A stretch of 64,000 nucleotides of DNA from assembly GCA_949318235.1 (NCBI GenBank), contig OX439134.1, positions 24,066,662 to 24,130,661 of the forward strand, written 5' to 3'. This document shows positions 9,230 through 22,541 of the stretch, in pieces (position 1 is the stretch's first letter; every line of letters begins with the position of its first letter). The stretch is from Ecdyonurus torrentis (Eukaryota > Arthropoda > Insecta > Ephemeroptera > Heptageniidae). Both the position numbers and the translations under genes were made by a program. The notes beneath the pieces were generated by a model. That model was not told where the DNA came from and made no database searches. It was given only the letters and a program-made list of their open reading frames with translations.

Positions 9230-12200
9230 TAGCATTGTAGCCCATATGAAGAAGAAAAAAGTTTGTAACTCGAGTTCTAATTTAGATGGAAAGTTGCGGT
9301 TTTGAAATAAAGTGATGCAAAACGCTCTTTAGTACTTAATTTACCTGTAGAAACAAAATTGAGAAAAATAATTTTTCAAAAAAATTGTGTTTTCGAGATT
9401 CTGAAAACGATTTTTGATGATATCTCAGAAACTAATAATGCTACAGACTTACGGTTTGAACTGAAATGTATCACTTTGAAATGTCTTATGAAAAGTTTAT
9501 TACACTTAAGTCGCAAAAAATAAAACTTTTTCAGTTTTTGAAAATTTTAGTCTTTTCTTACCGAAGTCTATAGCATTGTAGCTAACTCGAGTAACTTGTA
9601 GTAACTCGAGTTCCAATTGAGATAGAAAGTTGCAGTTTTGAAGTAAAGTGATGCAAAACGTTCTATAGTTTTAAATTCACCTCTAGAAAAAAAATTGAGA
9701 AAAAAAAAATTTCCAAAAAAATTGCGTTTTTCAGATTCTGAAAACGATTTTTGATGATATCTCAGAAACTAATGATGCTACAGACTTACGGTTTGAACTG
9801 AAATGTATTACTTTGAAATGTCTTATGAAAAGTTTATTACACTTTAGTCGCAAAAAATAAAACTTTCTCAGTTTTTGAGAATTTTCGTATTTTCTTACCG
9901 AAGTCTATAGCATTGTAGCCCATATGAAGAAGAAAAAAGTTTGTAACTTGAGTTCTAATTGAGATGGAACATTGCGGTTTTGAAATAAAGTGATGCAAAA
10001 CGCTCTTTAGTACTAAATTCACCTCTAGAAACAAAATTGAGAAAAATAATTTTTCAAAAAAAATTGGGTTTTTCAGATTCTGAAAACGATTTTTAATGAT
10101 ATCTCAGAAACTAATAATGCTACAGACTTACGGTTTGAACTGAAATGTATCACTTTGAAATGTCTTATAAAAAGTTTATTACACTTAAGTCGCAAAAAAT
10201 AAAACTTTTTCAGTTTTTGAAAATTTTAGTCTTTTCTTACCGAAGTCTATAGCATTGTAGCTAATATAAAGAATATAAAAGTTTGTAACTCTAGTTCCAA
10301 TTGAGATAGAAAGTTGCAGTTTTGAAATAAAGTGATGCAAAACGTTCTATAGTTTTAAATTCACCTCTAGAAACAAAATTGAGAAAAAAAAAATTTCCAA
10401 AAAAAAAGTGTTTTTCAGATTCTGAAAACGATTTTTGATGATATCTCAGAAACTAATAATGCTACAGACTTACGGTTTGAACTGAAATGTATCACTTTGA
10501 AATGTCTAATGAAAAGTTTATTACACTTTAGTCGCAAAAAATAAAACTTTCTCAGTTTTTGAGAAATTTCGTATTTTCTTACCGAAGTCTATAGCATTGT
10601 AGCCCATATGAAGAAGAAAAAAGTTTGTAACTCGAGTTCTAATTGAGATGGAACATTGCGGTTTTGAAATAAAGTGATGCAAAACGCTCTTTAGTACTAA
10701 ATTCACCTCTAGAAACAAAATTGAGAAAAAAAAATTCCAAAAAAATTGTGTTTTTCAGATTTTGAAAACGATTTTTGATGATATCTCAGAAACTAATGAT
10801 GCTACAGACTTACGGTTTGAACTGAAATGTATCACTTTGAAATGTCTTATGAAAAGTTTATTACACTTTAGTCGCAAAAAATAAAACTTTCTCAGTTTTT
10901 GAGAATTTTCGTATTTTCTTACCGAAGTCTATAGCATTGTAGCCCATATGAAGAAAAAAAAAGTTTGTAACTTGAGTTCCAATTGAGATAGAAAGTTGCA
11001 GTTTTGAAATAAAGTGATGCAAAACGCTCTTTAGTACTAAATTCACCTCTAAAAACAAAATTGAGAAAAATAATTTTTCAAAAAAAATTGTGTTTTTCAG
11101 ATTCTGAAAACGATTTTTGATGATATCTCAGAAACTAATAATGCTACAGACTTACGGTTTGAACTGAAATGTATCACTTTGAAATGTCTTATGAAAAGTT
11201 TATTACACTTTAGTCGCAAAAAATAAAACTTTCTCAGTTTTTGAGAATTTTCGTATTTTCTTACCGAAGTCTATAGCATTGTAGCCCATATGAAGAAGAA
11301 AAAAGTTTGTAACTCGAGTTCTAATTTAGATGAAAAGTTGCGGTTTTGAAATAAAGTGATGCAAAACGCTCTTTAGTACTTAATTTACCTCTAGAAACAA
11401 AATTGAGAAAAATAATTTTTAAAAAAAAATTGTGTTTTTGAGATTCTGAAAACGATTTTTGATGATATCTCAGAAACTAATAATGCTACAGACTTACGGT
11501 TTGAACTGAAATGTATCACTTTGAAATGTCTTATGAAAAGTTTATTACACTTTAGTCGGAAAAAATTAAACTTTCTCAGTTTTTGAGAATTTTCGTATTT
11601 TCTTACCGAAGTCTATAGCATTGTAGCCCATATGAAGAAAAAAAAAGTTTGTAACTCGAGTTCTAATTTAGATGGAAAGTTACGGTTTTGAAATAAAGTG
11701 ATGCAAAACGCTCTTTAGTACTAAATTCACCTCTAGAAACAAAATTGAGAAAAATAATTTTTCAAAAAAAATTGTGTTTTTCAGATTCTGAAAACGATTT
11801 TTGATGATATCTCAGAAACTAATAATGCTACAGACTTACGGTTTGAACTGAAATGTATCACTTTGAAATGTCTTATGAAAAGTTTATTACATTTTAGTCG
11901 CAAAAAATAAAACTTTCTCAGTTTTTGAAAATTTTAGTCTTTTCTTACCGAAGTCTATAGCATTGTAGCTAATATAAAGAATATAAAAGTTTGTAACTCG
12001 AGTTCCAATTGAGATAGAAAGTTGCAGTTTTGAAATAAAGTGATGCAAAACGTTCTATAGTTTTAAATTCACCTCTAGAAAAAAAATTGAGAAAAAAATT
12101 GTTTCCAAAAAAATTGTGTTTTTCAGATTCTGAAAACGATTTTTGATGATATCTCAGAAACTAATAATGCTACGGACTTACGGTTTGAACTGAAATGCAT

Positions 12201-12299
12201 CACTTTGAAATGTCTTATGAAAAGTTTATTACACTTTAGTCGCAAAAAATAAAACTTTCTCAGTTTTTGAGAATTTTCGTATTTTCTTACCGAAATCAA
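8889..12299. repeat. 10-monomer HOR, copy 1 (m27-m36)
   Basis: Starts are 8889, 9230, 9571, 9908, 10250, 10592, 10932, 11274, 11616 and 11958. The 3,411-base spacing to the next copy is constant for m27-m32. m33-m35 repeat the order of m21-m23 of the 9-mer unit, and m35 is a chimera that fuses to a T-headed monomer, which explains how the unit changed length. It overlaps the end of 9-mer copy 2. Confidence 0.88.
9571..9907. repeat. Rearranged 337-bp monomer (m29)
   Basis: The usual head after tagcattgtagctaa (an AT-rich tract with two TATAAA-like motifs) is replaced by ctcgagtaacttgtag followed by taactcgag. The monomer is about 5 bases shorter than its relatives. The new tract contains taactcgag twice with a taacttgtag between, as if a short stretch from the normal downstream site had been copied again. 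The identical change at 12982 shows it arose before the 10-monomer duplication. Confidence 0.85.
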
Positions 12300-14342
12300 T
12301 AGCATTGTAGCCCATATGAAGAAAAAAAAAGTTTGTAACTTGAGTTCCAATTGAGATAGAAAGTTGCAGTTTTAAAATAAAGTGATGCAAAACATTCTAT
12401 AGTACTAAATTCACCTCTAGAAACAAAATTGAGAAAAAAAAATTTCCAAAAAAATTGTGTTTTTCAGATTCTGAAAACGATTTTTGATGATATCTCAGAA
12501 ACTAATGATGCTACAGACTTACGGTTTGAACTGAAATGTATCACTTTGAAATGTCTTATGAAAAGTTTATTACACTTTAGTCGCAAAAAATAAAACTTTC
12601 TCAGTTTTTGAGAATTTTCGTATTTTCTTACCGAAGTCTATAGCATTGTAGCCCATATGAAGAAGAAAAAAGTTTGTAACTCGAGTTCTAATTTAGATGG
12701 AAAGTTGCGGTTTTGAAATAAAGTGATGCAAAACGCTCTTTAGTACTTAATTTACCTCTAGAAACAAAATTGAGAAAAATAATTTTTCAAAAAAATTGTG
12801 TTTTCGAGATTCTGAAAACGATTTTTGATGATATCTCAGAAACTAATAATGCTACAGACTTACGGTTTGAACTGAAATGTATCACTTTGAAATGTCTTAT
12901 GAAAAGTTTATTACACTTAAGTCGCAAAAAATAAAACTTTTTCAGTTTTTGAAAATTTTAGTCTTTTCTTACCGAAGTCTATAGCATTGTAGCTAACTCG
13001 AGTAACTTGTAGTAACTCGAGTTCCAATTGAGATAGAAAGTTGCAGTTTTGAAGTAAAGTGATGCAAAACGTTCTATAGTTTTAAATTCACCTCTAGAAA
13101 AAAAATTGAGAAAAAAAAAATTTCCAAAAAAATTGCGTTTTTCAGATTCTGAAAACGATTTTTGATGATATCTCAGAAACTAATGATGCTACAGACTTAC
13201 GGTTTGAACTGAAATGTATTACTTTGAAATGTCTTATGAAAAGTTTATTACACTTTAGTCGCAAAAAATAAAACTTTCTCAGTTTTTGAGAATTTTCGTA
13301 TTTTCTTACCGAAGTCTATAGCATTGTAGCCCATATGAAGAAGAAAAAAGTTTGTAACTTGAGTTCTAATTGAGATGGAACATTGCGGTTTTGAAATAAA
13401 GTGATGCAAAACGCTCTTTAGTACTAAATTCACCTCTAGAAACAAAATTGAGAAAAATAATTTTTCAAAAAAAATTGGGTTTTTCAGATTCTGAAAACGA
13501 TTTTTAATGATATCTCAGAAACTAATAATGCTACAGACTTACGGTTTGAACTGAAATGTATCACTTTGAAATGTCTTATAAAAAGTTTATTACACTTAAG
13601 TCGCAAAAAATAAAACTTTTTCAGTTTTTGAAAATTTTAGTCTTTTCTTACCGAAGTCTATAGCATTGTAGCTAATATAAAGAATATAAAAGTTTGTAAC
13701 TCTAGTTCCAATTGAGATAGAAAGTTGCAGTTTTGAAATAAAGTGATGCAAAACGTTCTATAGTTTTAAATTCACCTCTAGAAACAAAATTGAGAAAAAA
13801 AAAATTTCCAAAAAAAAAGTGTTTTTCAGATTCTGAAAACGATTTTTGATGATATCTCAGAAACTAATAATGCTACAGACTTACGGTTTGAACTGAAATG
13901 TATCACTTTGAAATGTCTAATGAAAAGTTTATTACACTTTAGTCGCAAAAAATAAAACTTTCTCAGTTTTTGAGAATTTTCGTATTTTCTTACCGAAGTC
14001 TATAGCATTGTAGCCCATATGAAGAAGAAAAAAGTTTGTAACTCGAGTTCTAATTGAGATGGAACATTGCGGTTTTGAAATAAAGTGATGCAAAACGCTC
14101 TTTAGTACTAAATTCACCTCTAGAAACAAAATTGAGAAAAAAAAATTCCAAAAAAATTGTGTTTTTCAGATTTTGAAAACGATTTTTGATGATATCTCAG
14201 AAACTAATGATGCTACAGACTTACGGTTTGAACTGAAATGTATCACTTTGAAATGTCTTATGAAAAGTTTATTACACTTTAGTCGCAAAAAATAAAACTT
14301 TCTCAGTTTTTGAGAATTTTCGTATTTTCTTACCGAAGTCTA
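12300..14342. repeat. 10-monomer HOR, partial copy 2 (m37-m42)
   Basis: Starts are 12300, 12641, 12982, 13319, 13661 and 14003. These six monomers match m27-m32 at a 3,411-base offset, including the odd 337-base monomer 12982 and the private tctaatgaaaag of m31/m41. Examples of differences are gagaaatttcg at 10561 versus gagaattttcg here, and cctgtag near 9345 versus cctctag. From 14343 the match with m33 ends. Confidence 0.88.
12982..13318. repeat. Rearranged 337-bp monomer, second copy (m39)
   Basis: Same head rearrangement as at 9571, carried along by the 3,411-base duplication. These are the only two monomers in the window with this head and the shortest ones. Confidence 0.85.
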
Positions 14343-15026
14343 TAGCATTGTAGCCCATATGAAGAAGAAAAAAGTTTGTAACTCGAGTTCTAATTGAGAT
14401 GGAACATTGCGGTTTTGAAATAAAGTGATGCAAAACGCTCTTTAGTACTAAATTCACCTCTAGAAACAAAATTGAGAAAAATAATTTTTTAAAAAAAATT
14501 TTGTTTTTCAGATTCTGAAAACGATTTTTGATGATATCTCAGAAACTAATAATGCTACAGACTTACGGTTTACACTGAAATGTATCACTTTGAAATGTCT
14601 TATAAAAAGTTTATTACATTTTAGTCGCAAAAAATAAAACTTTCTCAGTTTTTGAGAATTTTCGTATTTTCTTACCGAAGTCTATAGCATTGTAGCCCAT
14701 ATGAAGAAAAAAAAAGTTTGTAACTCGAGTTCTAATTTAGATCGAAAGTTGCGGTTTTGAAATAAAGTGATGCAAAACGCTCTTTAGTACTAAATTCACC
14801 TCTAGAAACAAAATTGAGAAAAAAAAATTTTCCAAAAAAAAAGTGTTTTTCAGATTCTGAAAACGATTTTTGATGATATCTCAGAAACTAATAATGCTAC
14901 AGACTTACGGTTTGAACTGAAATGTATCACTTTGAAATGTCTTATGAAAAGTTTATTACACTTTAGTCGCAAAAAATAAAACTTTCTCAGTTTTTGAGAA
15001 TTTTCGTATTTTCTTACCGAAGTCTA
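14003..15026. repeat. 3-monomer unit I-J-K, copy 1 (m42-m44)
   Basis: Starts are 14003, 14343 and 14685. The order is I (aaaattcc linker, cagattttg, aatgatgct), J (acactg, ataaaaag) and K (agatcgaaag). The same three recur 1,024 bases later. The linker of the third monomer (ttttccaaaaaaaaagtg) is unlike other K monomers and matches the E/H classes, so m44 is itself a mosaic. Confidence 0.85.
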
Positions 15027-16052
15027 TAGCATTGTAGCCCATATGAAGAAGAAAAAAGTTTGTAACTCGAGTTCTAATTGAGATGGAACATTGCGGTTTT
15101 GAAATAAAGTGATGCAAAACGCTCTTTAGTACTAAATTCACCTCTAGAAACAAAATTGAGAAAAAAAAAATTCCAAAAAAATTGTGTTTTTCAGATTTTG
15201 AAAACGATTTTTGATGATATCTCAGAAACTAATGATGCTACAGACTTACGGTTTGAACTGAAATGTATCACTTTGAAATGTCTTATGAAAAGTTTATTAC
15301 ACTTTAGTCGCAAAAAATAAAACTTTCTCAGTTTTTGAGAATTTTCGTATTTTCTTACCGAAGTCTATAGCATTGTAGCCCATATGAAGAAGAAAAAAAT
15401 TTGTAACTCGAGTTCTAATTGAGATGGAACATTGCGGTTTTGAAATAAAGTGATGCAAAACGCTCTTTAGTACTAAATTCACCTCTAGAAACAAAATTGA
15501 GAAAAATAATTTTTTAAAAAAAATTTTGTTTTTCAGATTCTGAAAACGATTTTTGATGATATCTCAGAAACTAATAATGCTACAGACTTACGGTTTACAC
15601 TGAAATGTATCACTTTGAAATGTCTTATAAAAAGTTTATTACATTTTAGTCGCAAAAAATAAAACTTTCTCAGTTTTTGAGAATTTTCGTATTTTCTTAC
15701 CGAAGTCTATAGCATTGTAGCCCATATGAAGAAAAAAAAAAGTTTGTAACTCGAGTTCTAATTTAGATCGAAAGTTGCGGTTTTGAAATAAAGTGATGCA
15801 AAACGCTCTTTAGTACTAAATTCACCTCTAAAAACAAAATTGAGAAAAATAATTTTTCAAAAAAAATTGTGTTTTTCAGATTCTGAAAACGATTTTTGAT
15901 GATATCTCAGAAACTAATAATGCTACAGACTTACGGTTTGAACTGAAATGTATCACTTTGAAATGTCTTATGAAAAGTTTATTACACTTTAGTCGCAAAA
16001 AATAAAACTTTCTCAGGTTTTGAGAATTTTCGTATTTTCTTACCGAAGTCTA
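15027..16052. repeat. 3-monomer unit I-J-K, copy 2 (m45-m47)
   Basis: Starts are 15027, 15368 and 15710. This is a second copy of the trio, with aaaaaaatttgtaact in m46 and a ctaaaaac, ttttcaaa linker in m47. The I-J-K order is the same as in the central 17-mer. Confidence 0.85.
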
Positions 16053-16736
16053 TAGCATTGTAGCCCATATGAAGAAGAAAAAAGTTTGTAACTCGAGTTC
16101 TAATTTAGATGAAAAGTTGCGGTTTTGAAATAAAGTGATGCAAAACGCTCTTTAGTACTAAATTCACCTCTAGAAACAAAATTGAGAAAAATAATTTTAA
16201 AAAAAAAATTGTGTTTTTGAGATTCTGAAAACGATTTTTGATGATATCTCAGAAACTAATAATGCTACAGACTTACGGTTTGAACTGAAATGTATCACTT
16301 TGAAATGTCTTATGAAAAGTTTATTACACTTTAGTCGGAAAAAATAAAACTTTCTCAGTTTTTGAGAATTTTCGTATTTTTTTACCGAAGTCTATAGCAT
16401 TGTAGCCCATATGAAGAAGAAAAAAGTTTGTAACTCGAGTTCTAATTGAGATGGAACATTGCGGTTTTGAAATAAAGTGATGCAAAACGCTCTTTAGTAC
16501 TAAATTCACCTCTAGAAACAAAATTGAGAAAAATAATTTTATAAAAAAAATTTTGTTTTTCAGATTCTGAAAACGATTTTTGATGATATCTCAGAAACTA
16601 ATAATGCTACAGACTTACGGTTTACACTGAAATGTATCACTTTGAAATGTCTTATGAAAAGTTTATTACATTTTAGTCGCAAAAAATAAAACTTTCTCAG
16701 TTTTTGAGAATTTTCGTATTTTCTTACCGAAGTCTA
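16053..16736. repeat. Monomers m48-m49, junction into central HOR
   Basis: m48 (16053) has agatgaaaagttgcgg and gtcgg, a flank-type body. m49 (16395) has the tttataaaaaaa linker and acactg of class L. m49 is followed directly by an A monomer, without the M monomer that normally lies between them. Confidence 0.8.
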
Positions 16737-19700
16737 TAGCATTGTAGCTAATATAAAGAATATAAAAGTTTGTAACTCGAGTTCCAATTGAGATAGAAAG
16801 TTGCAGTTTTGAAATAAAGTGATGCAAAACGTTCTATAGTTTTAAATTCACCTCTAGAAAAAAAATTGAGAAAAAAATTTTTTCCAAAAAAATTGTGTTT
16901 TTCAGATTCTGAAAACGATTTTTGATGATATCTCAGAAACTAATAATGCTACGGACTTACGGTTTGAACTGAAATGCATCACTTTGAAATGTCTTATGAA
17001 AAGTTTATTACACTTTAGTCGCAAAAAATAAAACTTTCTCAGTTTTTGAGAATTTTCGTATTTTCTTACCGAAGTCTATAGCATTGTAGCCCATATGAAG
17101 AAAAAAAAAGTTTGTAACTTGAGTTCCAATTGAGATAGAAAGTTGCAGTTTTAAAATAAATTGATGCAAAACATTCTATAGTACTAAATTCACCTCTAGA
17201 AACAAAATTGAGAAAAAAAAAAATCCAAAAAAATTGTGTTTTTCAGATTCTGAAAACGATTTTTGATGATATCTCAGAAACTAATGATGCTACAGACTTA
17301 CGGTTTGAACTGAAATGTATCACTTTGAAATGTCTTATGAAAAGTTTATTACACTTTAGTCGCAAAAAATAAAACTTTCTCAGTTTTTGAGAATTTTCGT
17401 ATTTTCTTACCGAAGTCTATAGCATTGTAGCCCATATGAAGAAGAAAAAAGTTTGTAACTCGAGTTCTAATTTAGATGGAAAGTAGCGGTTTTGAAATAA
17501 AGTGATGCAAAACGCTCTTTAGTACTTAATTTACCTCTAGAAACAAAATTGAGAAAAATAATTTTTCAAAAAAATTGTGTTTTCGAGATTCTGAAAACGA
17601 TTTTTGATGATATCTCAGAAACTAATAATGCTACAGACTTACGGTTTGAACTGAAATGTATCACTTTGAAATGTCTTATGAAAAGTTTATTACACTTAAG
17701 TCGCAAAAAATAAAACTTTTTCAGTTTTTGAAAATTTTAGTCTTTTCTTACCGAAGTCTATAGCATTGTAGCTAATATAAAGAATATAAAAGTTTGTAAC
17801 TCGAGTTCCAATTGAGATAGAAAGTTGCAGTTTTGAAGTAAAGTGATGCAAAACGTTCTATAGTTTTAAATTCACCTCTAGAAAAAAAATTGAGAAAAAA
17901 AAAATTTCTAAAAAAATTGCGTTTTTCAGATTCTGAAAACGATTTTTGATGATATCTCAGAAACTAATAATGCTACAGACTTACGGTTTGAACTGAAATG
18001 TATCACTTTGAAATGTCTTATGAAAAGTTTATTACACTTTAGTCGCAAAAAATAAAACTTTCTCAGTTTTTGAGAATTTTCGTATTTTCTTACCGAAGTC
18101 TAAAGAATTGTAGCCCATATGAAGAAAAAAAAAGTTTGTAACTTGAGTTCCAATTGAGATAGAAAGTTGCAGTTTTGAAATAAAGTGATGCAAAACGTTC
18201 TATAGTTTTAAATTCACCTCTAGAAACAAAATTGAGAAAAAAAATTTTTCCAAAAAAAAAGTGTTTTTCAGATTCTGAAAACGATTTTTGATGATATCTC
18301 AGAAACTAATAATGCTACAGACTTACGGTTTGAACTGAAATGTATCACTTTGAAATGTCTTATGAAAAGTTTATTACACTTTAGTCGCAAAAAATAAAAC
18401 TTTCTCAGTTTTTGAGAATTTTCGTATTTTCTTACCGAAGTCTATAGCATTGTAGCCCATATGAAGAAAAAAAAAGTTTGTAACTTGAGTTCCAATTGAG
18501 ATAGAAAGTTGCAGTTTTAAAATAAAGTGATGCAAAACATTCTATAGTACTAAATTCACCTCTAGAAACAAAATTGAGAAAAAAAAAATTCCAAAAAAAT
18601 TGTGTTTTTCAGATTCTGAAAACGATTTTTGATGATATCTCAGAAACTAATGATGCTACAGACTTACGGTTTGAACTGAAATGTATCACTTTGAAATGTC
18701 TTATGAAAAGTTTATTACACTTTAGTCGCAAAAAATAAAACTTTCTCAGTTTTTGAGAATTTTCGTATTTTCTTACCGAAGTCTATAGCATTGTAGCCCA
18801 TATGAAGAAGAAAAAAGTTTGTAACTCGAGTTCTAATTTAGATGGAAAGTTGCGGTTTTGAAATAAAGTGATGCAAAACGCTCTTTAGTACTTAATTTAC
18901 CTCTAGAAACAAAATTGAGAAAAATAATTTTTCAAAAAAATTGTGTTTTCGAGATTCTGAAAACGATTTTTGATGATATCTCAGAAACTAATAATGCTAC
19001 AGACTTACGGTTTGAACTGAAATGTATCACTTTGAAATGTCTTATGAAAAGTTTATTACACTTAAGTCGCAAAAAATAAAACTTTTTCAGTTTTTGAAAA
19101 TTTTAGTCTTTTCTTACCGAAGTCTATAGCATTGTAGCTAATATAAAGAATATAAAAGTTTGTAACTCGAGTTCCAATTGAGATAGAAAGTTGCAGTTTT
19201 GAAGTAAAGTGATGCAAAACGTTCTATAGTTTTAAATTCACCTCTAGAAAAAAAATTGAGAAAAAAAAATTTTCTAAAAAAATTGCGTTTTTCAGATTCT
19301 GAAAACGATTTTTGATGATATCTCAGAAACTAATAATGCTACAGACTTACGGTTTGAACTGAAATGTATCACTTTGAAATGTCTTATGAAAAGTTTATTA
19401 CACTTTAGTCGCAAAAAATAAAACTTTCTCAGTTTTTGAGAATTTTCGTATTTTCTTACCGAAGTCTATAGCATTGTAGCCCATATGAAGAAAAAAAAGT
19501 TTGTAACTTGAGTTCCAATTGAGATAGAAAGTTGCAGTTTTGAAATAAAGTGATGCAAAACGTTCTATAGTTTTAAATTCACCTCTAGAAACAAAATTGA
19601 GAAAAAAAATTTTTCCAAAAAAAAAGTGTTTTTCAGATTCTGAAAACGATTTTTGATGATATCTCAGAAACTAATAATGCTACAGACTTACGGTTTGAAC

Positions 19701-22541
19701 TGAAATGTATCACTTTGAAATGTCTTATGAAAAGTTTATTACACTTTAGTCGCAAAAAATAAAACTTTCTCAGTTTTTGAGAATTTTCGTATTTTCTTAC
19801 CGAAGTCTATAGCATTGTAGCCCATATGAAGAAAAAAAAAGTTTGTAACTCGAGTTCTAATTTAGATGGAAAGTTGCGGTTTTGAAATAAAGTGATGCAA
19901 AACGCTCTTTAGTACTAAATTCACCTCTAGAAACAAAATTGAGAAAAATAATTTTTTAAAAAAAATTTTGTTTTTCAGATTCTGAAAACGATTTTTGATG
20001 ATATCTCAGAAACTAATAATGCTACAGACTTACGGTTTACACTGAAATGTATCACTTTGAAATGTCTTATAAAAAGTTTATTACATTTTAGTCGCAAAAA
20101 ATAAAACTTTCTCAGTTTTTGAGAATTTTCGTATTTTCTTACCGAAGTCTATAGCATTGTAGCCCATATGAAGAAAAAAAAAGTTTGTAACTCGAGTTCT
20201 AATTTAGATGGAAAGTTGCGGTTTTGAAATAAAGTGATGCAAAACGCTCTTTAGTACTAAATTCACCTCTAGAAACAAAATTGAGAAAAATAATTTTTCA
20301 AAAAAAATTGGGTTTTTCAGATTCTGAAAACGATTTTTAATGATATCTCAGAAACTAATAATGCTACAGACTTACGGTTTGAACTGAAATGTATCACTTT
20401 GAAATGTCTTATAAAAAGTTTATTACACTTAAGTCGCAAAAAATAAAACTTTTTCAGTTTTTGAAAATTTTAGTCTTTTCTTACCGAAGTCTATAGCATT
20501 GTAGCTAATATAAAGAATATAAAAGTTTGTAACTCTAGTTCCAATTGAGATAGAAAGTTGCAGTTTTGAAATAAAGTGATGTAAAACGTTCTATAGTTTT
20601 AAATTCACCTCTAGAAACAAAATTGAGAAAAAAAAAATTTCCAAAAAAAAAGTGTTTTTCAGATTCTGAAAACGATTTTTGATGATATCTCAGAAACTAA
20701 TAATGCTACAGACTTACGGTTTGAACTGAAATGTATCACTTTGAAATGTCTAATGAAAAGTTTATTACACTTTAGTCGCAAAAAATAAAACTTTCTCAGT
20801 TTTTGAGAATTTTCGTATTTTCTTACCGAAGTCTATAGCATTGTAGCCCATATGAAGAAGAAAAAAGTTTGTAACTCGAGTTCTAATTGAGATGGAACAT
20901 TGCGGTTTTGAAATAAAGTGATGCAAAACGCTCTTTAGTACTAAATTCACCTCTAGAAACAAAATTGAGAAAAAAAAATTCCAAAAAAATTGTGTTTTTC
21001 AGATTTTGAAAACGATTTTTGATGATATCTCAGAAACTAATGATGCTACAGACTTACGGTTTGAACTGAAATGTATCACTTTGAAATGTCTTATGAAAAG
21101 TTTATTACACTTTAGTCGCAAAAAATAAAACTTTCTCAGTTTTTGAGAATTTTCGTATTTTCTTACCGAAGTCTATAGCATTGTAGCCCATATGAAGAAG
21201 AAAAAAGTTTGTAACTCGAGTTCTAATTGAGATGGAACATTGCGGTTTTGAAATAAAGTGATGCAAAACGCTCTTTAGTACTAAATTCACCTCTAGAAAC
21301 AAAATTGAGAAAAATAATTTTTTAAAAAAAATTGTGTTTTTGAGATTCTGAAAACGATTTTTGATGATATCTCAGAAACTAATAATGCTACAGACTTACG
21401 GTTTACACTGAAATGTATCACTTTGAAATGTCTTATAAAAAGTTTATTACATTTTAGTCGCAAAAAATAAAACTTTCTCAGTTTTTGAGAATTTTCGTAT
21501 TTTCTTACCGAAGTCTATAGCATTGTAGCCCATATGAAGAAAAAAAAAGTTTGTAACTCGAGTTCTAATTTAGATCGAAAGTTGCGGTTTTGAAATAAAG
21601 TGATGCAAAACGCTCTTTAGTACCTAATTTACCTCTAGAAACAAAATTGAGAAAAATAATTTTAAAAAAAAAATTGTGTTTTTGAGATTCTGAAAACGAT
21701 TTTTGATGATATCTCAGAAACTAATGATGCTACAGACTTACGGTTTGAACTGAAATGTATCACTTTGAAATGTCTTATGAAAAGTTTATTACACTTTAGT
21801 CGGAAAAAATAAAACTTTCTCAGTTTTTGAGAATTTTCGTATTTTTTTACCGAAGTCTATAGCATTGTAGCCCATATGAAGAAGAAAAAAGTTTGTAACT
21901 CGAGTTCTAATTGAGATGGAACATTGCGGTTTTGAAATAAAGTGATGCAAAACGCTCTTTAGTACTAAATTCACCTCTAGAAACAAAATTGAGAAAAATA
22001 ATTTTATAAAAAAAATTTTGTTTTTCAGATTCTGAAAACGATTTTTGATGATATCTCAGAAACTAATAATGCTACAGACTTACGGTTTACACTGAAATGT
22101 ATCACTTTGAAATGTCTTATGAAAAGTTTATTACATTTTAGTCGCAAAAAATAAAACTTTCTCAGTTTTTGAGAATTTTCGTATTTTCTTACCGAAGTCT
22201 ATAGCATTGTAGCCCATATGAAGAAGAAAAAAGTTTGTAACTCAAGTTCTAATTTAGATGGAAAGTTGCGGTTTTGAAATAAAGTGATGCAAAACGCTTT
22301 TTAGTACTTAATTTACCTCTAGAAACAAAATTGAGAAAAATAATTTTTTTAAAAAAATTGTTTTTGAGATTCTGAAAACGATTTTTGATGATATCTCAGA
22401 AACTAATAATGCTACAGACTTACGGTTTGAACTGAAATGTATCACTTTGAAATGTCTTATGAAAATTTAATTACACTTAAGTCGCAAAAAATAAAACTTT
22501 TTTAGTTTTTGAAAATTTTAGTCTTTTCTTACCGAAGTCTA
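16737..22541. repeat. Complete 17-monomer HOR cycle (m50-m66), 5,805 bp
   Basis: Starts are 16737, 17079, 17420, 17761, 18103, 18445, 18786, 19127, 19469, 19810, 20152, 20494, 20836, 21176, 21518, 21860 and 22202. The order is A B C D E' B' C D E F G H I J K L M. Markers: A acggac and gcatcac; B attctatag; C ttttcgag and cttaagtcgc; D gaagtaaag and gcgttttt; E gttctatag with cttgag; F ttttgttttt and acactg; G gggttttt; H ctctagttcc and tctaatg; I cagattttg; J acactg with gtgtttttgag; K agatcgaaag and acctaattt; L tttataaaa; M ctcaagttc. All other blocks between 16.7 and 44 kb are made by deleting or duplicating parts of this order. Confidence 0.85.
17079..19809. repeat. Nested 4-mer B-C-D-E doubled inside the 17-mer
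   Basis: m51-m54 (17079-18444) and m55-m58 (18445-19809) are two versions of B C D E at a 1,366-base offset. They differ by marker changes: B has aaattgatg and B' aaagtgatg, and E' carries taaagaattg at 18101. The 17-mer is therefore itself built by an earlier internal 4-monomer duplication. Confidence 0.85.
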
